Source: JBBATK01 sp039810585 (lineage in GTDB: Bacteria > Bacteroidota > Ignavibacteria > Kapaibacteriales > NICIL-2). Taken from it: a DNA stretch of 64,000 nt. Under the pieces are notes generated by a model. It did not search any database and was not told the DNA's origin. It saw only the letters and a program-made list of their open reading frames with translations. The translations under genes were made by a program, and so were the position numbers. The stretch covers positions 1 to 64,000 of the forward strand of contig JBDHXF010000005.1 of assembly GCA_039810585.1 (NCBI GenBank). Direction: 5' to 3'. Positions 17,904 through 28,479 of the stretch are shown piece by piece; position 1 is the stretch's first letter, and every line of letters starts with the position of its first letter.

Positions 17904-17956
17904 CATAATCTTCCCTCGATCAACTCTCGTCGTTGTCTTCATTGCGACATGTGTAC

Positions 17957-19972
<2,016 letters not shown>

Positions 19973-20008
19973 GAGAAAGCTCACTGCACAATCTGCATGC
20001 ATACAAAA

Positions 20009-20040
20009 ACGACGCGCCCGCTCGAAAGCAGGCGCGCCGT
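20009..20040. terminator. Bidirectional hairpin between convergent genes
   Basis: ACGACGCGCCCGC and GCAGGCGCGCCGT form an imperfect GC-rich stem with a TCGAAA loop, between the plus-strand YyaL gene and the minus-strand T9SS cargo gene. An A-run precedes it on the plus strand (CAAAAAC), giving a T-run for minus-strand transcripts. Confidence 0.65.
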
Positions 20041-20063
20041 GGAGAGCAAACGGACAAGAGGGA

Positions 20064-21359
20064 CTAATGCAGTACGGCGATGTGTCCGCTATACACTCCG
20101 TTTGTTGTGAGAATACGACAGAGGTAGATACCATTGGGAAGTGTATTCAAGGGAATCGACACCTGTGTGACGTTGTGCAGCTGCTGCGCGTGAATGCAGG
20201 CACCTTGCGTATCATAGAGTTCGATGCTAGACAATTGACCGGCGCTTGGTTGAGCTTGAATGGACAAGCTTGACGACACCGGATTGGGAGCGATACGGAA
20301 TGCAACAGAAAGATTTTCAATCACTGCGGCCGGTTGGTCCGTACCATTACCATTGACGATTGGCGTTGATACAACTCCCAAATGGTTTTCGGGCACCACA
20401 TAAGAAAAGTTGTCTTGCGCCGGACCAACGGCTGTGGGACTGAATTCCACTTCCGCCACTTTCATCTGTTGCGACGCCGGAATACTCAACGGCAAGCTTG
20501 CCGCGTTCTTCAGCCGGAAACCCTGGTTGCCATCTTTCAGACTGAGAGATTGGAGAGTTGCGGCAAGCGTGCCATTGTTGAGTGCTATCACATCCATTGT
20601 CTTTGAGGTTCCAACCATAACGGAGTCGAATCGGACATCTTGAACGAGGAACACCAGCGTTCCTACCTGAGCACGGACGGCGATGCTTTGTGCATTGTTA
20701 GTGTCGCAGCCCATCCGCACCCGCAGTGTGGTTGAGAAGGCAGACGACGATGCTGACTGAAAGTGAACCAACACCCACACTGTGTCATACTTCTGCATCG
20801 TGAAGTTTTTCGGAGTTGCATTATCCAGCGTGAACTGCGTATCGGATCCGGTCAGCTCCACCGACGTGACGACGATGGGAGCACCGGAAAGATTGACGAT
20901 GGGAATGCGAATATCGATCGCGCTGTCCGGGTAGACACCGCTCACGGATGCATCGACCATAGTCAATTGATACGGAGTATAGCTAAAGAACACCGTGGTG
21001 TCGTTTCCTGCCACGTCAACAAAGTGCACGTTCGCCGTTCCCGGTCTAGAGTAATCACGCGGTTTCAGCGTAAAGCTTGCTGATACAGTGATGCCGGACG
21101 TAATAGTATCAGAGCTTAGCTGATAGTTCGTTGACGAAGCATCCAGGTACACTGAGCGCAGGTTCGATCGTGATGTGGACAGGTCCGGTTTATCTGTTAC
21201 CGTTCCATGAAACACACCGTTGCAGTCTTGAGCGCTGGTAACGAATGGTCGTTCGTGATCGAGAGATAAGACGGACGCGAACTGATCACGAGAGTCTGCC
21301 ATGATTCTCAGCGAGCTAAGAAGACACAGCAGGAAGAGTAGTTTTAAAAATTGCTTCAT
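20064..21359 (-). CDS. Secreted Ig-like (ASH/choice-of-anchor-like) protein with T9SS sorting tail
   Basis: A 431-residue exported protein. The signal peptide (MKQFLKLLFLLCLLSSLRIM) is followed by beta-sandwich modules of the kind seen in ASH/choice-of-anchor D proteins (VVTSVELTGSDTQFTL, RFDSVMVGTSKTMDVIALNN, VAEVEFSPTAVG). The C-terminus from about residue 350 (FRIAPNPVSSSLSIQA, IELYDTQGACIHA, LPNGIYLCRILT, GHIAVLH) is a T9SS type A sorting domain. No enzymatic motif is seen; likely a small surface or secreted structural protein. It is a single-gene unit. Confidence 0.82.
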   Translation of the reverse strand: MKQFLKLLFLLCLLSSLRIMADSRDQFASVLSLDHERPFVTSAQDCNGVFHGTVTDKPDLSTSRSNLRSVYLDASSTNYQLSSDTITSGITVSASFTLKPRDYSRPGTANVHFVDVAGNDTTVFFSYTPYQLTMVDASVSGVYPDSAIDIRIPIVNLSGAPIVVTSVELTGSDTQFTLDNATPKNFTMQKYDTVWVLVHFQSASSSAFSTTLRVRMGCDTNNAQSIAVRAQVGTLVFLVQDVRFDSVMVGTSKTMDVIALNNGTLAATLQSLSLKDGNQGFRLKNAASLPLSIPASQQMKVAEVEFSPTAVGPAQDNFSYVVPENHLGVVSTPIVNGNGTDQPAAVIENLSVAFRIAPNPVSSSLSIQAQPSAGQLSSIELYDTQGACIHAQQLHNVTQVSIPLNTLPNGIYLCRILTTNGVYSGHIAVLH

Positions 21360-21698
21360 GAGAAATCCTCACAAACTGGTTGAACAAAATGGTACCGTGA
21401 TCAGCAGACGAGGTGCGTATGAGCCGCGTCCGACCCACATACACCGGCTGTGACGATATATGGAAGCGCTCATTCCGGAATGAGACTTCACGCGCGTCGT
21501 CAAAGCAACTGACCTGTTGAAACACGAGTAGCAATTCGCAAGGATATCCGTTTATTAATGCCTGGTTTCAATGACAATAATCAGAAGACAAAAAAATTTG
21601 TTTCATGTAGTACGAAACATTTTTTTTCATGTCGTGTTGCAGAGCGCTTCAACACTGGGCTCGCGGGCAGCTTCTCAACAGTTGTCCCAATAAAAAAA

Positions 21699-21729
21699 AA
21701 CGATCCCCACGCTGAAGTGAGGATCGTCT
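21699..21729 (-). terminator. Rho-independent terminator of mdh
   Basis: AACGATCC/GGATCGT with an inner CAC/GTG extension, followed on the minus strand by nine T residues (plus-strand A-run 21692-21700). Confidence 0.85.
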
Positions 21730-21754
21730 TTGATACGCGAGAATGTCTTCTGTA

Positions 21755-21776
21755 CGTACGCCGCTTGCGGCGTACG
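21755..21776 (-). repeat. Palindromic hairpin at the mdh stop codon
   Basis: CGTACGCCGC and GCGGCGTACG form a perfect 10-bp stem with a two-base loop, immediately after the mdh stop and before its terminator. It may stabilise the 3' end of the mRNA. Confidence 0.6.
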
Positions 21777-21778
21777 AA

Positions 21779-22711
21779 TTAAAATCCCATCTCGGTGAGC
21801 TTTGCAATGTTGGCGGCCACATCGTCGGCAGACTTCTTCAGCAACGCCTTTTCGGAATCGCTGAGTTTGATTTCGAGAATTTGCTCGACACCATTCTTGC
21901 CAAGTTTTACCGGTACGCCAACGCACACACCGCTCAGACCATACTCTCCGTCGAGCATGACTGCACAAGGAAGAATGCGACGTTTGTTTTTGGCAATGCT
22001 GTCCACCATTTGCACAGCCGATGCAGACGGTGCATAGTAGGCGGAACCGGTCTTCAAGTGATTCACGATTTCAATACCACCGTTCTTTGCGCGGTCAACA
22101 ATAGCGTTGATGCGTTCTTCAGACAGCAATTGCGTAATCGGAATACCGGCCACTGTGGTGTAGCTGGGAAGCGGAACCATGGAGTCGCCATGACCACCCA
22201 TGAGCAATGCCTGAACGTCTTCCACGGAACAGTTGAGTTCCATCGCAATGAAACTGCGATAGCGAGCGGTATCAAGTACACCGGCCATACCAATCACCTT
22301 GTGTTTCGGAGCGCCTGTGCGCTTGAAGGTGAGGTAGGTCATCACGTCGAGAGGATTGGACACGACGATGAAAAAGGCGTTGGGTGATTTTGCATAGGCT
22401 TGCTCGACACACGAGCTCACGATTTTGGCGTTGGCCGAAAGCAAATCGTCACGGCTCATTCCGGGCTTACGAGCCAACCCTGCGGTCATGATCACAAAGT
22501 CAGAATTTGCTGTTTCATCGTAACTGTTGGTGCCGATAATGCGCGTGTCCGATGCCAAGACCGGCATGGCTTCGTACATGTCCAAACCTTTGCCCTGGGG
22601 AATGCCCTCGGCGATATCGACTAGAACGACTTCTTCTGCCTTTTCATAGTAGGCTAAATGTTGTGCTGCTGTGGCTCCGACGTTTCCGGCGCCTATCACG
22701 GTAATCTTCAT
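21779..22711 (-). CDS. mdh: Malate dehydrogenase
   Basis: A 310-residue LDH-like malate dehydrogenase oxidising malate to oxaloacetate with NAD in the TCA cycle. Visible motifs are the Rossmann loop VIGAGNVGATAAQHLAY (res ~5-20), the NAD-specifying Asp in VVLVDIAEG, the substrate Arg loop AGLARKPGMSRDDLL, GVLDTARYR, and the catalytic His in GGHGDSMVPLPSY. Length is typical of the LDH-type MDH of FCB bacteria. ATG at 22711 is preceded by a GGAG site. It is a single-gene unit with its own terminator. Confidence 0.95.
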   Translation of the reverse strand: MKITVIGAGNVGATAAQHLAYYEKAEEVVLVDIAEGIPQGKGLDMYEAMPVLASDTRIIGTNSYDETANSDFVIMTAGLARKPGMSRDDLLSANAKIVSSCVEQAYAKSPNAFFIVVSNPLDVMTYLTFKRTGAPKHKVIGMAGVLDTARYRSFIAMELNCSVEDVQALLMGGHGDSMVPLPSYTTVAGIPITQLLSEERINAIVDRAKNGGIEIVNHLKTGSAYYAPSASAVQMVDSIAKNKRRILPCAVMLDGEYGLSGVCVGVPVKLGKNGVEQILEIKLSDSEKALLKKSADDVAANIAKLTEMGF

Positions 22712-22821
22712 ACGAACTCCAGTAGGTGAGTGAAGAGAGACTTGTTAGTGTTGTGTGTTTGCCTGTTAGGGCGTCTGCGTGCGGTTTGTACCTGCGGTTG
22801 CATAGGAGGAACTCAAAAAAA

Positions 22822-22848
22822 AACCCTACTCAGAATCTGAACAGGGTG
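22822..22848 (-). terminator. Terminator of the rplU-rpmA operon
   Basis: CCCT/AGGG and TCAGA/TCTGA pair in an imperfect hairpin. The plus-strand A-run just before it (22815-22823) gives a long T-run on the minus strand, shortly after the L27 stop codon. Confidence 0.8.
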
Positions 22849-22876
22849 TTTTTTCGGAATCGAACATGCGGTACAC

Positions 22877-23137
22877 TCAAACGGATTGAGGAACCACAGA
22901 AATTTTCAATCGCTTACGATCCTTGCGTTCGAACTTGACAACCCCATCGACTAGTGCAAAAATAGTGTAATCTTTGCCGAGTCCAACGTTGGTGCCCGGA
23001 TGCCAGTGCGTACCGTTTTGACGCGCAATGATGTTGCCGGCAGTCACGATCTGACCGCCAAATCGCTTGATACCAAGACGCTGCGCATTAGAATCGCGTC
23101 CGTTCTTAGTAGATCCTGCTCCTTTTTTATGTGCCAT
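22877..23137 (-). CDS. rpmA: 50S ribosomal protein L27
   Basis: An 86-residue L27 beginning MAHKKGAGSTKNGRDSNAQR, with the conserved RFGGQIVTAGNIIARQNGT and HPGTNVGLGKDYTIFAL. The N-terminal tail reaches the peptidyl-transferase centre. The protein starts with the mature sequence, with no extra N-terminal cleavage extension as in Firmicutes. It lies 10 bases after L21 in the usual rplU-rpmA pair. Confidence 0.98.
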   Translation of the reverse strand: MAHKKGAGSTKNGRDSNAQRLGIKRFGGQIVTAGNIIARQNGTHWHPGTNVGLGKDYTIFALVDGVVKFERKDRKRLKISVVPQSV

Positions 23138-23147
23138 GAGATTCTCC

Positions 23148-23459
23148 TTAGCCTACGCTAACGTTGGTAATTTCAATTTTGGTAAAGTCCTGACGGTGAC
23201 CGTTCATCTTCTGGTAGCCCTTGCGACGCTTCTTCTTGAAGACAAGAATCTTGTCACCACGACCATGTTCGATAATCTTTGCGCTCACCGTGCCGCTCAA
23301 ATGAGGCGTTCCTACACGCACAACATCACCGTCGGTGGAAGCAAGGATAGAGGTGAATTCTACCGTGTCATCCGGGTTGCCGGAAAGGAAAGGAACAACA
23401 ATCTTATCTGATTGCTTTACATTGAATTGCTTTCCTGCGATTTCAACAATTGCTGTCAT
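23148..23459 (-). CDS. rplU: 50S ribosomal protein L21
   Basis: A 103-residue L21, first gene of the rplU-rpmA operon. The start MTAIVEIAGKQFNVKQSD is the family start (ATG 23459; the frame runs 12 codons further without similarity). The signature KKKRRKGYQKMNGHRQDFT is near the C-terminus. It binds 23S rRNA. Its promoter must lie in the 204-base divergent region shared with the MoxR ATPase gene. Confidence 0.98.
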   Translation of the reverse strand: MTAIVEIAGKQFNVKQSDKIVVPFLSGNPDDTVEFTSILASTDGDVVRVGTPHLSGTVSAKIIEHGRGDKILVFKKKRRKGYQKMNGHRQDFTKIEITNVSVG

Positions 23460-23663
23460 GTACGTATTGCCTGCGATAATTTGATCGGACTGCAAAAATA
23501 GAACGAAATGTTGAAATCCAAAAATGAAAAATGTGAATGCGCCTGTTTCGGCTCCTGAGCTATATTCCCGTGGAACGGGGACGAAATCGGGTCAACTCTC
23601 CCCTTTTTCGTCCGTTTCCGTGCTGAAATCGCATCTGGTCACACTCACCGCACACGGGGAATC

Positions 23664-25010
23664 ATGCTGCTGTCCATCGAGGAAATTGCTCTTAAACTGA
23701 AGATTGCTGCCCAGTTTATTGGTCAGCGAGTGGTCAATCGAGAAGAAGTGATCGAACAAGCCTTTTGCGCGTTACTCACCGGCGAGCACTTGCTCCTGCA
23801 AAGCCGAACCGGTGTTGGAAAGACCCTCTTGGCTGAACAAATCTTCGGGATGTTTGAAGGCGCCAACATCTTCCGCGTGCAGGCGTCCAAAGAACAACAA
23901 CCGGACACCTACTTTGGCGGACTTGATATCGAGGATCTGAAAACGGGCATCATCCGTCATAACACCAAAGGCTCCCTCGTTGAAGCGGAGTTTGGATTCA
24001 TTGACGAGATTTTCGACGCGAACGATTTCACGCTCCGTGCGTTGCTCTCGCTCTTGAACGAACGACGCCTCATTCGCGGTGTGCAGAATGTCCCCTCTGC
24101 CATTCACACGGTGATCGCATCCACCAACTATCTGCGGGTGACCGAGGTAACGGAGGCATTGCTGGATCGCTTCATCTTTAAGGCACTTATCCTGCCCGAC
24201 AAAGAGCCCTACAATCAATTCAAGATTGCGCAGAAGTACTTGCAGCACGGCTCGCGGACAGCCCATCCACCGGAAAAAATTCCCTTTGAAGAATTGATCT
24301 TCATGAACAAGGTCATCACCGGGCACAACGAGAAGTTCCATATCAGCATTCGTCCGGAAGATTTGTACTTCATGAATCTCGTCGTTCGGCATTTCGAATT
24401 TCTCCGCAATCGCGCGCTCAGAGAGTCGCACAAGGGTCAATCCACCGGCACCTATCAGGACTTCTACATTTCGCCGCGTACACAGGCAAAGTCGATCGAC
24501 CTGCTCAGAGCGCTAGCGCTTCTGAGGGCAAGGACGAACGTGACCCATGAAGACATTTCAAAACTCTACTTCGTGTTTGCAACGGTGGGCGTTCCGGAAG
24601 AGATTGCGTTGTATAAAAAAGCCTTTCAGACGGTGCAGAACACCTTGCTTTCGAGTAATGGCTTTGACCAGATTTCTACGCTGCTGGCCTTTGAAACCCT
24701 GCTGATGCACATTCGCGACGATCACTCGTTGATTAATATGTCGCTCGGTGACCTCAACCAAACCCCGGCGCGTCGCAACTTCGTCGATTGGTTTAAGGAG
24801 ACCTTTGGGGGCATTGACAAAACAGTGGCACAGAATCGTCGCTCTTTGGAAAAATTCATGGCCGACTTCATTCCATCCAGTGATGAAGTGCGCGAACTCA
24901 AAGTGTCGGTCGAGCAGTTGATGACCAAAGTCTTCCAAGAAATTGAGCGCGAACAATCGCGTGCCAACGAAAAAATGGAGCGCTTGAAGACGCAGGATCC
25001 CTCATCTTGA
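23664..25010 (+). CDS. MoxR-family AAA+ ATPase
   Basis: A 448-residue AAA+ chaperone-like ATPase. Walker A is in SRTGVGKTLLAEQIFG (res ~50), Walker B in EFGFIDEIFDAN, sensor 1 in VIASTNYLRV, and the Arg finger in ALLDRFIFKA. A four-helix lid domain follows, and the C-terminus is a charged coiled coil (res ~395-448, FQEIEREQSRANEKMERLK). MoxR/RavA proteins usually work with a VWA-domain partner encoded next door; none is present here, so the client is unknown. The start is an ATG preceded by ACGGGG. Confidence 0.88.
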   Translation: MLLSIEEIALKLKIAAQFIGQRVVNREEVIEQAFCALLTGEHLLLQSRTGVGKTLLAEQIFGMFEGANIFRVQASKEQQPDTYFGGLDIEDLKTGIIRHNTKGSLVEAEFGFIDEIFDANDFTLRALLSLLNERRLIRGVQNVPSAIHTVIASTNYLRVTEVTEALLDRFIFKALILPDKEPYNQFKIAQKYLQHGSRTAHPPEKIPFEELIFMNKVITGHNEKFHISIRPEDLYFMNLVVRHFEFLRNRALRESHKGQSTGTYQDFYISPRTQAKSIDLLRALALLRARTNVTHEDISKLYFVFATVGVPEEIALYKKAFQTVQNTLLSSNGFDQISTLLAFETLLMHIRDDHSLINMSLGDLNQTPARRNFVDWFKETFGGIDKTVAQNRRSLEKFMADFIPSSDEVRELKVSVEQLMTKVFQEIEREQSRANEKMERLKTQDPSS

Positions 25011-25071
25011 CGGTCGTTCAGCAAAGCCGAATTGCAGCGGATCTCATTGCAGGTCTATCACTCGTCATTGC

Positions 25072-25572
25072 TTATACCTTGTGCTGGCGCACATAGGTCA
25101 CGACATCCCAATCATACTCGTTTCGCTCGTCCGCGCGGTGATGCTCGCGACCTAGCTCTTTCCACTCCTCTACATTCCACACAGGAAAGTGAGCATCGCA
25201 AGGAAGTTCCGCATGCACGTCGGTGACGTACATCGTGCTGCAATGAGGCAAGGCAAGACGGTACACCTCCGCTCCCCCGCATACAAAGATTTCACGTTCC
25301 GATCGGGATTCTGCCAGTGCCAGTGCGGCTTCGAAGGAGCTCACCGTATCGCAACCTTCCGCCATATAGTGAGCCTGCGAGCTTAATACAATCATGTGCC
25401 TGCCGGGCAACGCTCGTCCGATACTCTCGTAGGTTTTTCGTCCCACGATAATATGGTGCCCCATCGTGCGTTCCTTGAACAAGCGCAAGTCACCCGACAG
25501 CCTCCAGGGTAGTGTATTCTGAATTCCAATACCATGCTGTCTGTCCATGGCAACGATGAGCGATATATTCAC
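25072..25572 (-). CDS. folA: Dihydrofolate reductase
   Basis: A 166-residue DHFR reducing dihydrofolate to tetrahydrofolate with NADPH. Motifs are ISLIVAMDRQHGIGIQNTLP with W following (Trp-containing Met20 loop), LRLFKERTMGHHIIVGRKTYESIG, LPGRHMIVLS, and IFVCGGAEVYRLALP. The start is a GTG at 25572 with AAAGGA five bases upstream; an out-of-frame ATG followed at once by TGA overlaps it. Uppp follows downstream on the same strand side in the opposite gene order, with 62 bases between folA start and uppP stop. Confidence 0.95.
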   Translation of the reverse strand: MNISLIVAMDRQHGIGIQNTLPWRLSGDLRLFKERTMGHHIIVGRKTYESIGRALPGRHMIVLSSQAHYMAEGCDTVSSFEAALALAESRSEREIFVCGGAEVYRLALPHCSTMYVTDVHAELPCDAHFPVWNVEEWKELGREHHRADERNEYDWDVVTYVRQHKV

Positions 25573-25634
25573 ATTATCCTTTCGTTTTCAACAAACATTC
25601 TCAGACGTTTGCGCTCGTTTGCATGGAGTTCTCT

Positions 25635-26465
25635 CTACCACAACCAAATTCCAATACAGACAGCTAACACGATTCGGTACACGATAAACACCATCATTGA
25701 GTTGCTACGCAAGTAGCGTAGGAGCAGCGCTATCGATGCGTACCCAACGATTGCCGCAACGATGGTCGCCACGCCAACCGCGATGAGCTGAGAACTGTCC
25801 AGCATCTTTGCCTCTTTCACACACTCATACAAGCCGCTGGCTGCCACCGCCGGGATACTGAGTAAAAAAGAAAAACGAGCTGCTGCTTCACGGCTCATCC
25901 CTAAAAACAAACCTGCGGAAATTGTCGACCCTGAACGTGAAGTTCCGGGAATGAGGGCGAAACATTGGGATAGACCAATAATCACCGCATCACGGAGTTT
26001 CAGGTCGGCCAACAAGCGTGTGCGTTTGGATACGCGTTCGGCAACAATGAGTATACCACTCACCACCACTAACATGATGGCAATCAGGTGCAAGTCTTTG
26101 GTGAGAGAACCTTCAATCACTTTCTTCAAAGCATAACCCACCAGCATAATCGGCAGACTGCCAATCACCACATACCAGCCCATTCGGGAGTCGTCCGATT
26201 GCGACGCCATCGGGCGGCGCGAATTGATATTCTCTGCCCACCACGCTGCGAGGATGGTCTGAATATCTTTTGCAAAATAGAGCAGCACCGCAGCCAAGGT
26301 CCCCAGCTGCACGATAGCCATGAAGGCCGTCCACTGCTCGGGATGCGCCGGATCCACCAGGTTCATGATGCGCGCCCAAATCGTCATATGCGCGGTGGAG
26401 CTGACCGGTATAAACTCCGTCAAGCCTTGGATAATACCGATGAGGATACTTTGTAAGAGGGACAT
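25635..26465 (-). CDS. uppP: Undecaprenyl-diphosphatase
   Basis: A 276-residue polytopic inner-membrane phosphatase (BacA/UppP) that recycles undecaprenyl diphosphate to the monophosphate carrier for peptidoglycan and polysaccharide synthesis. Catalytic signatures are both present: IIQGLTEFIPVSSTAHM at the N-terminus and LIPGTSRSGSTISAGLFLG in the middle. Eight or so hydrophobic segments cover the protein. It is upstream of folA in the same direction and may be co-transcribed. Confidence 0.95.
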   Translation of the reverse strand: MSLLQSILIGIIQGLTEFIPVSSTAHMTIWARIMNLVDPAHPEQWTAFMAIVQLGTLAAVLLYFAKDIQTILAAWWAENINSRRPMASQSDDSRMGWYVVIGSLPIMLVGYALKKVIEGSLTKDLHLIAIMLVVVSGILIVAERVSKRTRLLADLKLRDAVIIGLSQCFALIPGTSRSGSTISAGLFLGMSREAAARFSFLLSIPAVAASGLYECVKEAKMLDSSQLIAVGVATIVAAIVGYASIALLLRYLRSNSMMVFIVYRIVLAVCIGIWLW

Positions 26466-26510
26466 ACACTTCGTTGAAATGAAACCATGAAAACCGTCAT
26501 TCCCCTTCGT

Positions 26511-26547
26511 CAGGAGATTTTCAATTCGTGCATGCTACGCATGCACG
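26511..26547 (+). repeat. Dispersed palindromic repeat, copy 1
   Basis: CAGGAGATT followed by a perfect 9-bp inverted repeat CGTGCATGC-TAC-GCATGCACG (26527-26547). It resembles the copies at 51646-51680 and 62207-62241. It overlaps the last codons and stop of the neighbouring exonuclease/GIY-YIG gene. Confidence 0.5.
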
Positions 26548-28331
26548 TCTGCATTTGGAACATCGATGCCGTCGCTCGCACGAAATAGATCATGCGAATC
26601 GGCTTCAGACTTCGATGCGGGCGGGTCAAAACTATGACGAATGCAGTTTTGTACCTGTTCAAATAATTCATCCGGTGTTTGGTCTTCCACATACACACTC
26701 AGAGATTGATCCCGCTTACGGTAGACCCACTGAGCAATGATGCGCAACTCATCTACTTCTTCCAGACTCAAATCAAAACTCAGTTCCTCTCCTTGATAGT
26801 ACAAGCGTTGCAGCACATCGCGTACGTTCGCAAGGGAAGCTTTACGACCAAGGATCTGCTGATGCGCCAGGAAGCCGCGTCGCAAACAAAACAGCTCGAC
26901 ACTTTTCTCACGCTCGGATGCCGGAACAATGACCACCAAATTGGTCTTATTCACTGCCGTCGATCCCTGATGATTGCGGTCAAATAACTTGCGCAACTCC
27001 CGCGCTCGGTTTCGAAGCATTGCCGCTTGTTCAAATTCGAGGCGCTCTGCACACGCTTGCATTTCGTGTTCAATCATCGCAACCACGCCTTCAGAATAGC
27101 CCGAGAGAAAACGTCGCACCGCTTCCACTTCTTCCCGGTACGACTCCTTGCTTTGAGCAGCCGCACACGGGGCAGCACACTTCTTGATGTGATAATAAAA
27201 GCAAGGACGGACATCTGGCGAGGGATCGAGCGGATCGTGACAGAGGCGCAAACGAAAATTTCGCTCGATAGTTTGCACCACTTCTTGAACCATGCCGCGG
27301 TAGAGAAATGGTCCGTAATACTCGGCCCCATCGTTATGAATGTGATCGCAGAACTCCACAGTTGGGAAGTCGGACGTGGTATCCAAACGTAGAAAGGGAT
27401 AACGCCGAATCTTCTTACTCATAGTGTTGAAGGGCGGCTTATGCTTCTTGATCTGCTGAGACTCAAGTAAGAGCGCACCGAGCTCGGATCCTGTTTCTTC
27501 CCACCGAATGCTGTGCACCTTGCGCACCATCTTGGCAATCTTCTCGGGGTGCTGCGCACTCATCTGAAAATACGAGCGTACTCGATCGGCCAAGACTTTG
27601 GCTTTGCCGACGTAGAGAATGAATCCGTCGCTATCAATCATGAAATACACGCCCGGCGCATTTGGGAGCGCATCCAAAAACGGTTGCAGCTTGCTGATCG
27701 CCTTCGGCGTAGCGTGGAAATTTTTCAGTCGCTTATACTGAAACGAAACGAGTGTGTTGAGATCATCTACCTCGTGCTCCCCTTCCAGTTCCTCAAGAAA
27801 TTCGAGCAACACTTGTGCTGTTGCTTCGGCATCGCCAAAAGCACGGTGACGTGCGTCGATGCGAATACCGAAGTGTTGAGAAACCGCACCGAGATTCTTC
27901 TTGTGTTTCTTGGGAAGCAGACGGTTAGCCAGCTTACAGGTACAGAGTACAGGAATGTCCGGAACATCGAGACCAGTGCGAAGAAGGGCGTTGCTGACGA
28001 AGGACCAGTCGAAGGACGCATTGTGAGCAACAAACACGGCGTTGGGCAGATTGAGCAGGCGATGCACCTGACGAAAGACCTCGTCTTCCTCCGGTGCATG
28101 CAAAACCATGGCATTTGTGATGCCGGTAAGGTTTTCGATGAACGAGGGAATGAACTGACGGGGATTGACCAGCGAACTGAAATTCTGTCGCACTTCCCCA
28201 TCGCGAACCACCACGCAGGCAACCTCCGTCACCCGATTGGCGCTTCCGCTCATCCCTGTGGTTTCAACGTCGATGACGATGAAGTTCAGGTCCGCAATGG
28301 CAATCTCGGACGTTTCGGTGGAACTGCTCAT
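26535..28331 (-). CDS. DEDDh exonuclease - GIY-YIG nuclease fusion (UvrC/Cho-like)
   Basis: A 598-residue fusion. Residues ~10-175 are a DnaQ-type DEDDh 3'-5' exonuclease (FIVIDVETTGMSGSANRV, FVAHNASFDWSFV, HRAFGDAEATAQVL). Residues ~215-300 are a GIY-YIG nuclease (NAPGVYFMIDSDGFILYVGK and RSYFQ). This is followed by the UvrC-like Cys cluster CFYYHIKKCAAPCAAAQSKE and a UVR-like helical motif (ACAERLEFEQAAMLRNRARE). The C-terminal RNase H-like endonuclease and helix-hairpin-helix domains of true UvrC are missing, so it can make at most the 3'-side incision, like Cho. Comparable fusions are known in Actinobacteria. Probably a nucleotide-excision repair accessory enzyme. Confidence 0.88.
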   Translation of the reverse strand: MSSSTETSEIAIADLNFIVIDVETTGMSGSANRVTEVACVVVRDGEVRQNFSSLVNPRQFIPSFIENLTGITNAMVLHAPEEDEVFRQVHRLLNLPNAVFVAHNASFDWSFVSNALLRTGLDVPDIPVLCTCKLANRLLPKKHKKNLGAVSQHFGIRIDARHRAFGDAEATAQVLLEFLEELEGEHEVDDLNTLVSFQYKRLKNFHATPKAISKLQPFLDALPNAPGVYFMIDSDGFILYVGKAKVLADRVRSYFQMSAQHPEKIAKMVRKVHSIRWEETGSELGALLLESQQIKKHKPPFNTMSKKIRRYPFLRLDTTSDFPTVEFCDHIHNDGAEYYGPFLYRGMVQEVVQTIERNFRLRLCHDPLDPSPDVRPCFYYHIKKCAAPCAAAQSKESYREEVEAVRRFLSGYSEGVVAMIEHEMQACAERLEFEQAAMLRNRARELRKLFDRNHQGSTAVNKTNLVVIVPASEREKSVELFCLRRGFLAHQQILGRKASLANVRDVLQRLYYQGEELSFDLSLEEVDELRIIAQWVYRKRDQSLSVYVEDQTPDELFEQVQNCIRHSFDPPASKSEADSHDLFRASDGIDVPNADVHA

Positions 28332-28419
28332 GCTTCAATTTACGCTATGAATGTTCGCTGACATCGATGCGAGCAGAGCTTGGACCGGCTTGTGGAAAAG
28401 TGGGCAGTGATCCGACACA

Positions 28420-28456
28420 AAAACACCCTCACAGGTTGCTGCCTTGAGGGTGTTTT
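28420..28456 (-). terminator. Terminator of the ABC/M1-peptidase operon
   Basis: AAACACCCTCA (28421-28431) pairs with TGAGGGTGTTT (28445-28455), and on the minus strand runs into a T-tract (plus A-run 28418-28423), just after the permease-peptidase stop. Confidence 0.85.
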
Positions 28457-28479
28457 CGGAGCTTCAACTGGTGGCGTCG

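Larger units (their letters stand above)
21360..21778. other. Intergenic region between the T9SS cargo gene and mdh
   Basis: A 419-base gap. It holds a perfect 16-bp palindrome (CTCATTCCGGAATGAG near 21468-21483), a small TGTTTC/GAAACA hairpin with a following T-run near 21600-21635 on the plus strand, and the two mdh 3' hairpins described separately. The small plus-strand hairpin could end an unrecognised short transcript. I see no convincing gene here. Confidence 0.5.

Noticed and set aside
21558..21782. 74-codon plus-strand frame across the mdh terminator
   Set aside because: Reads through two hairpins and an A-run; no similarity or ribosome site.
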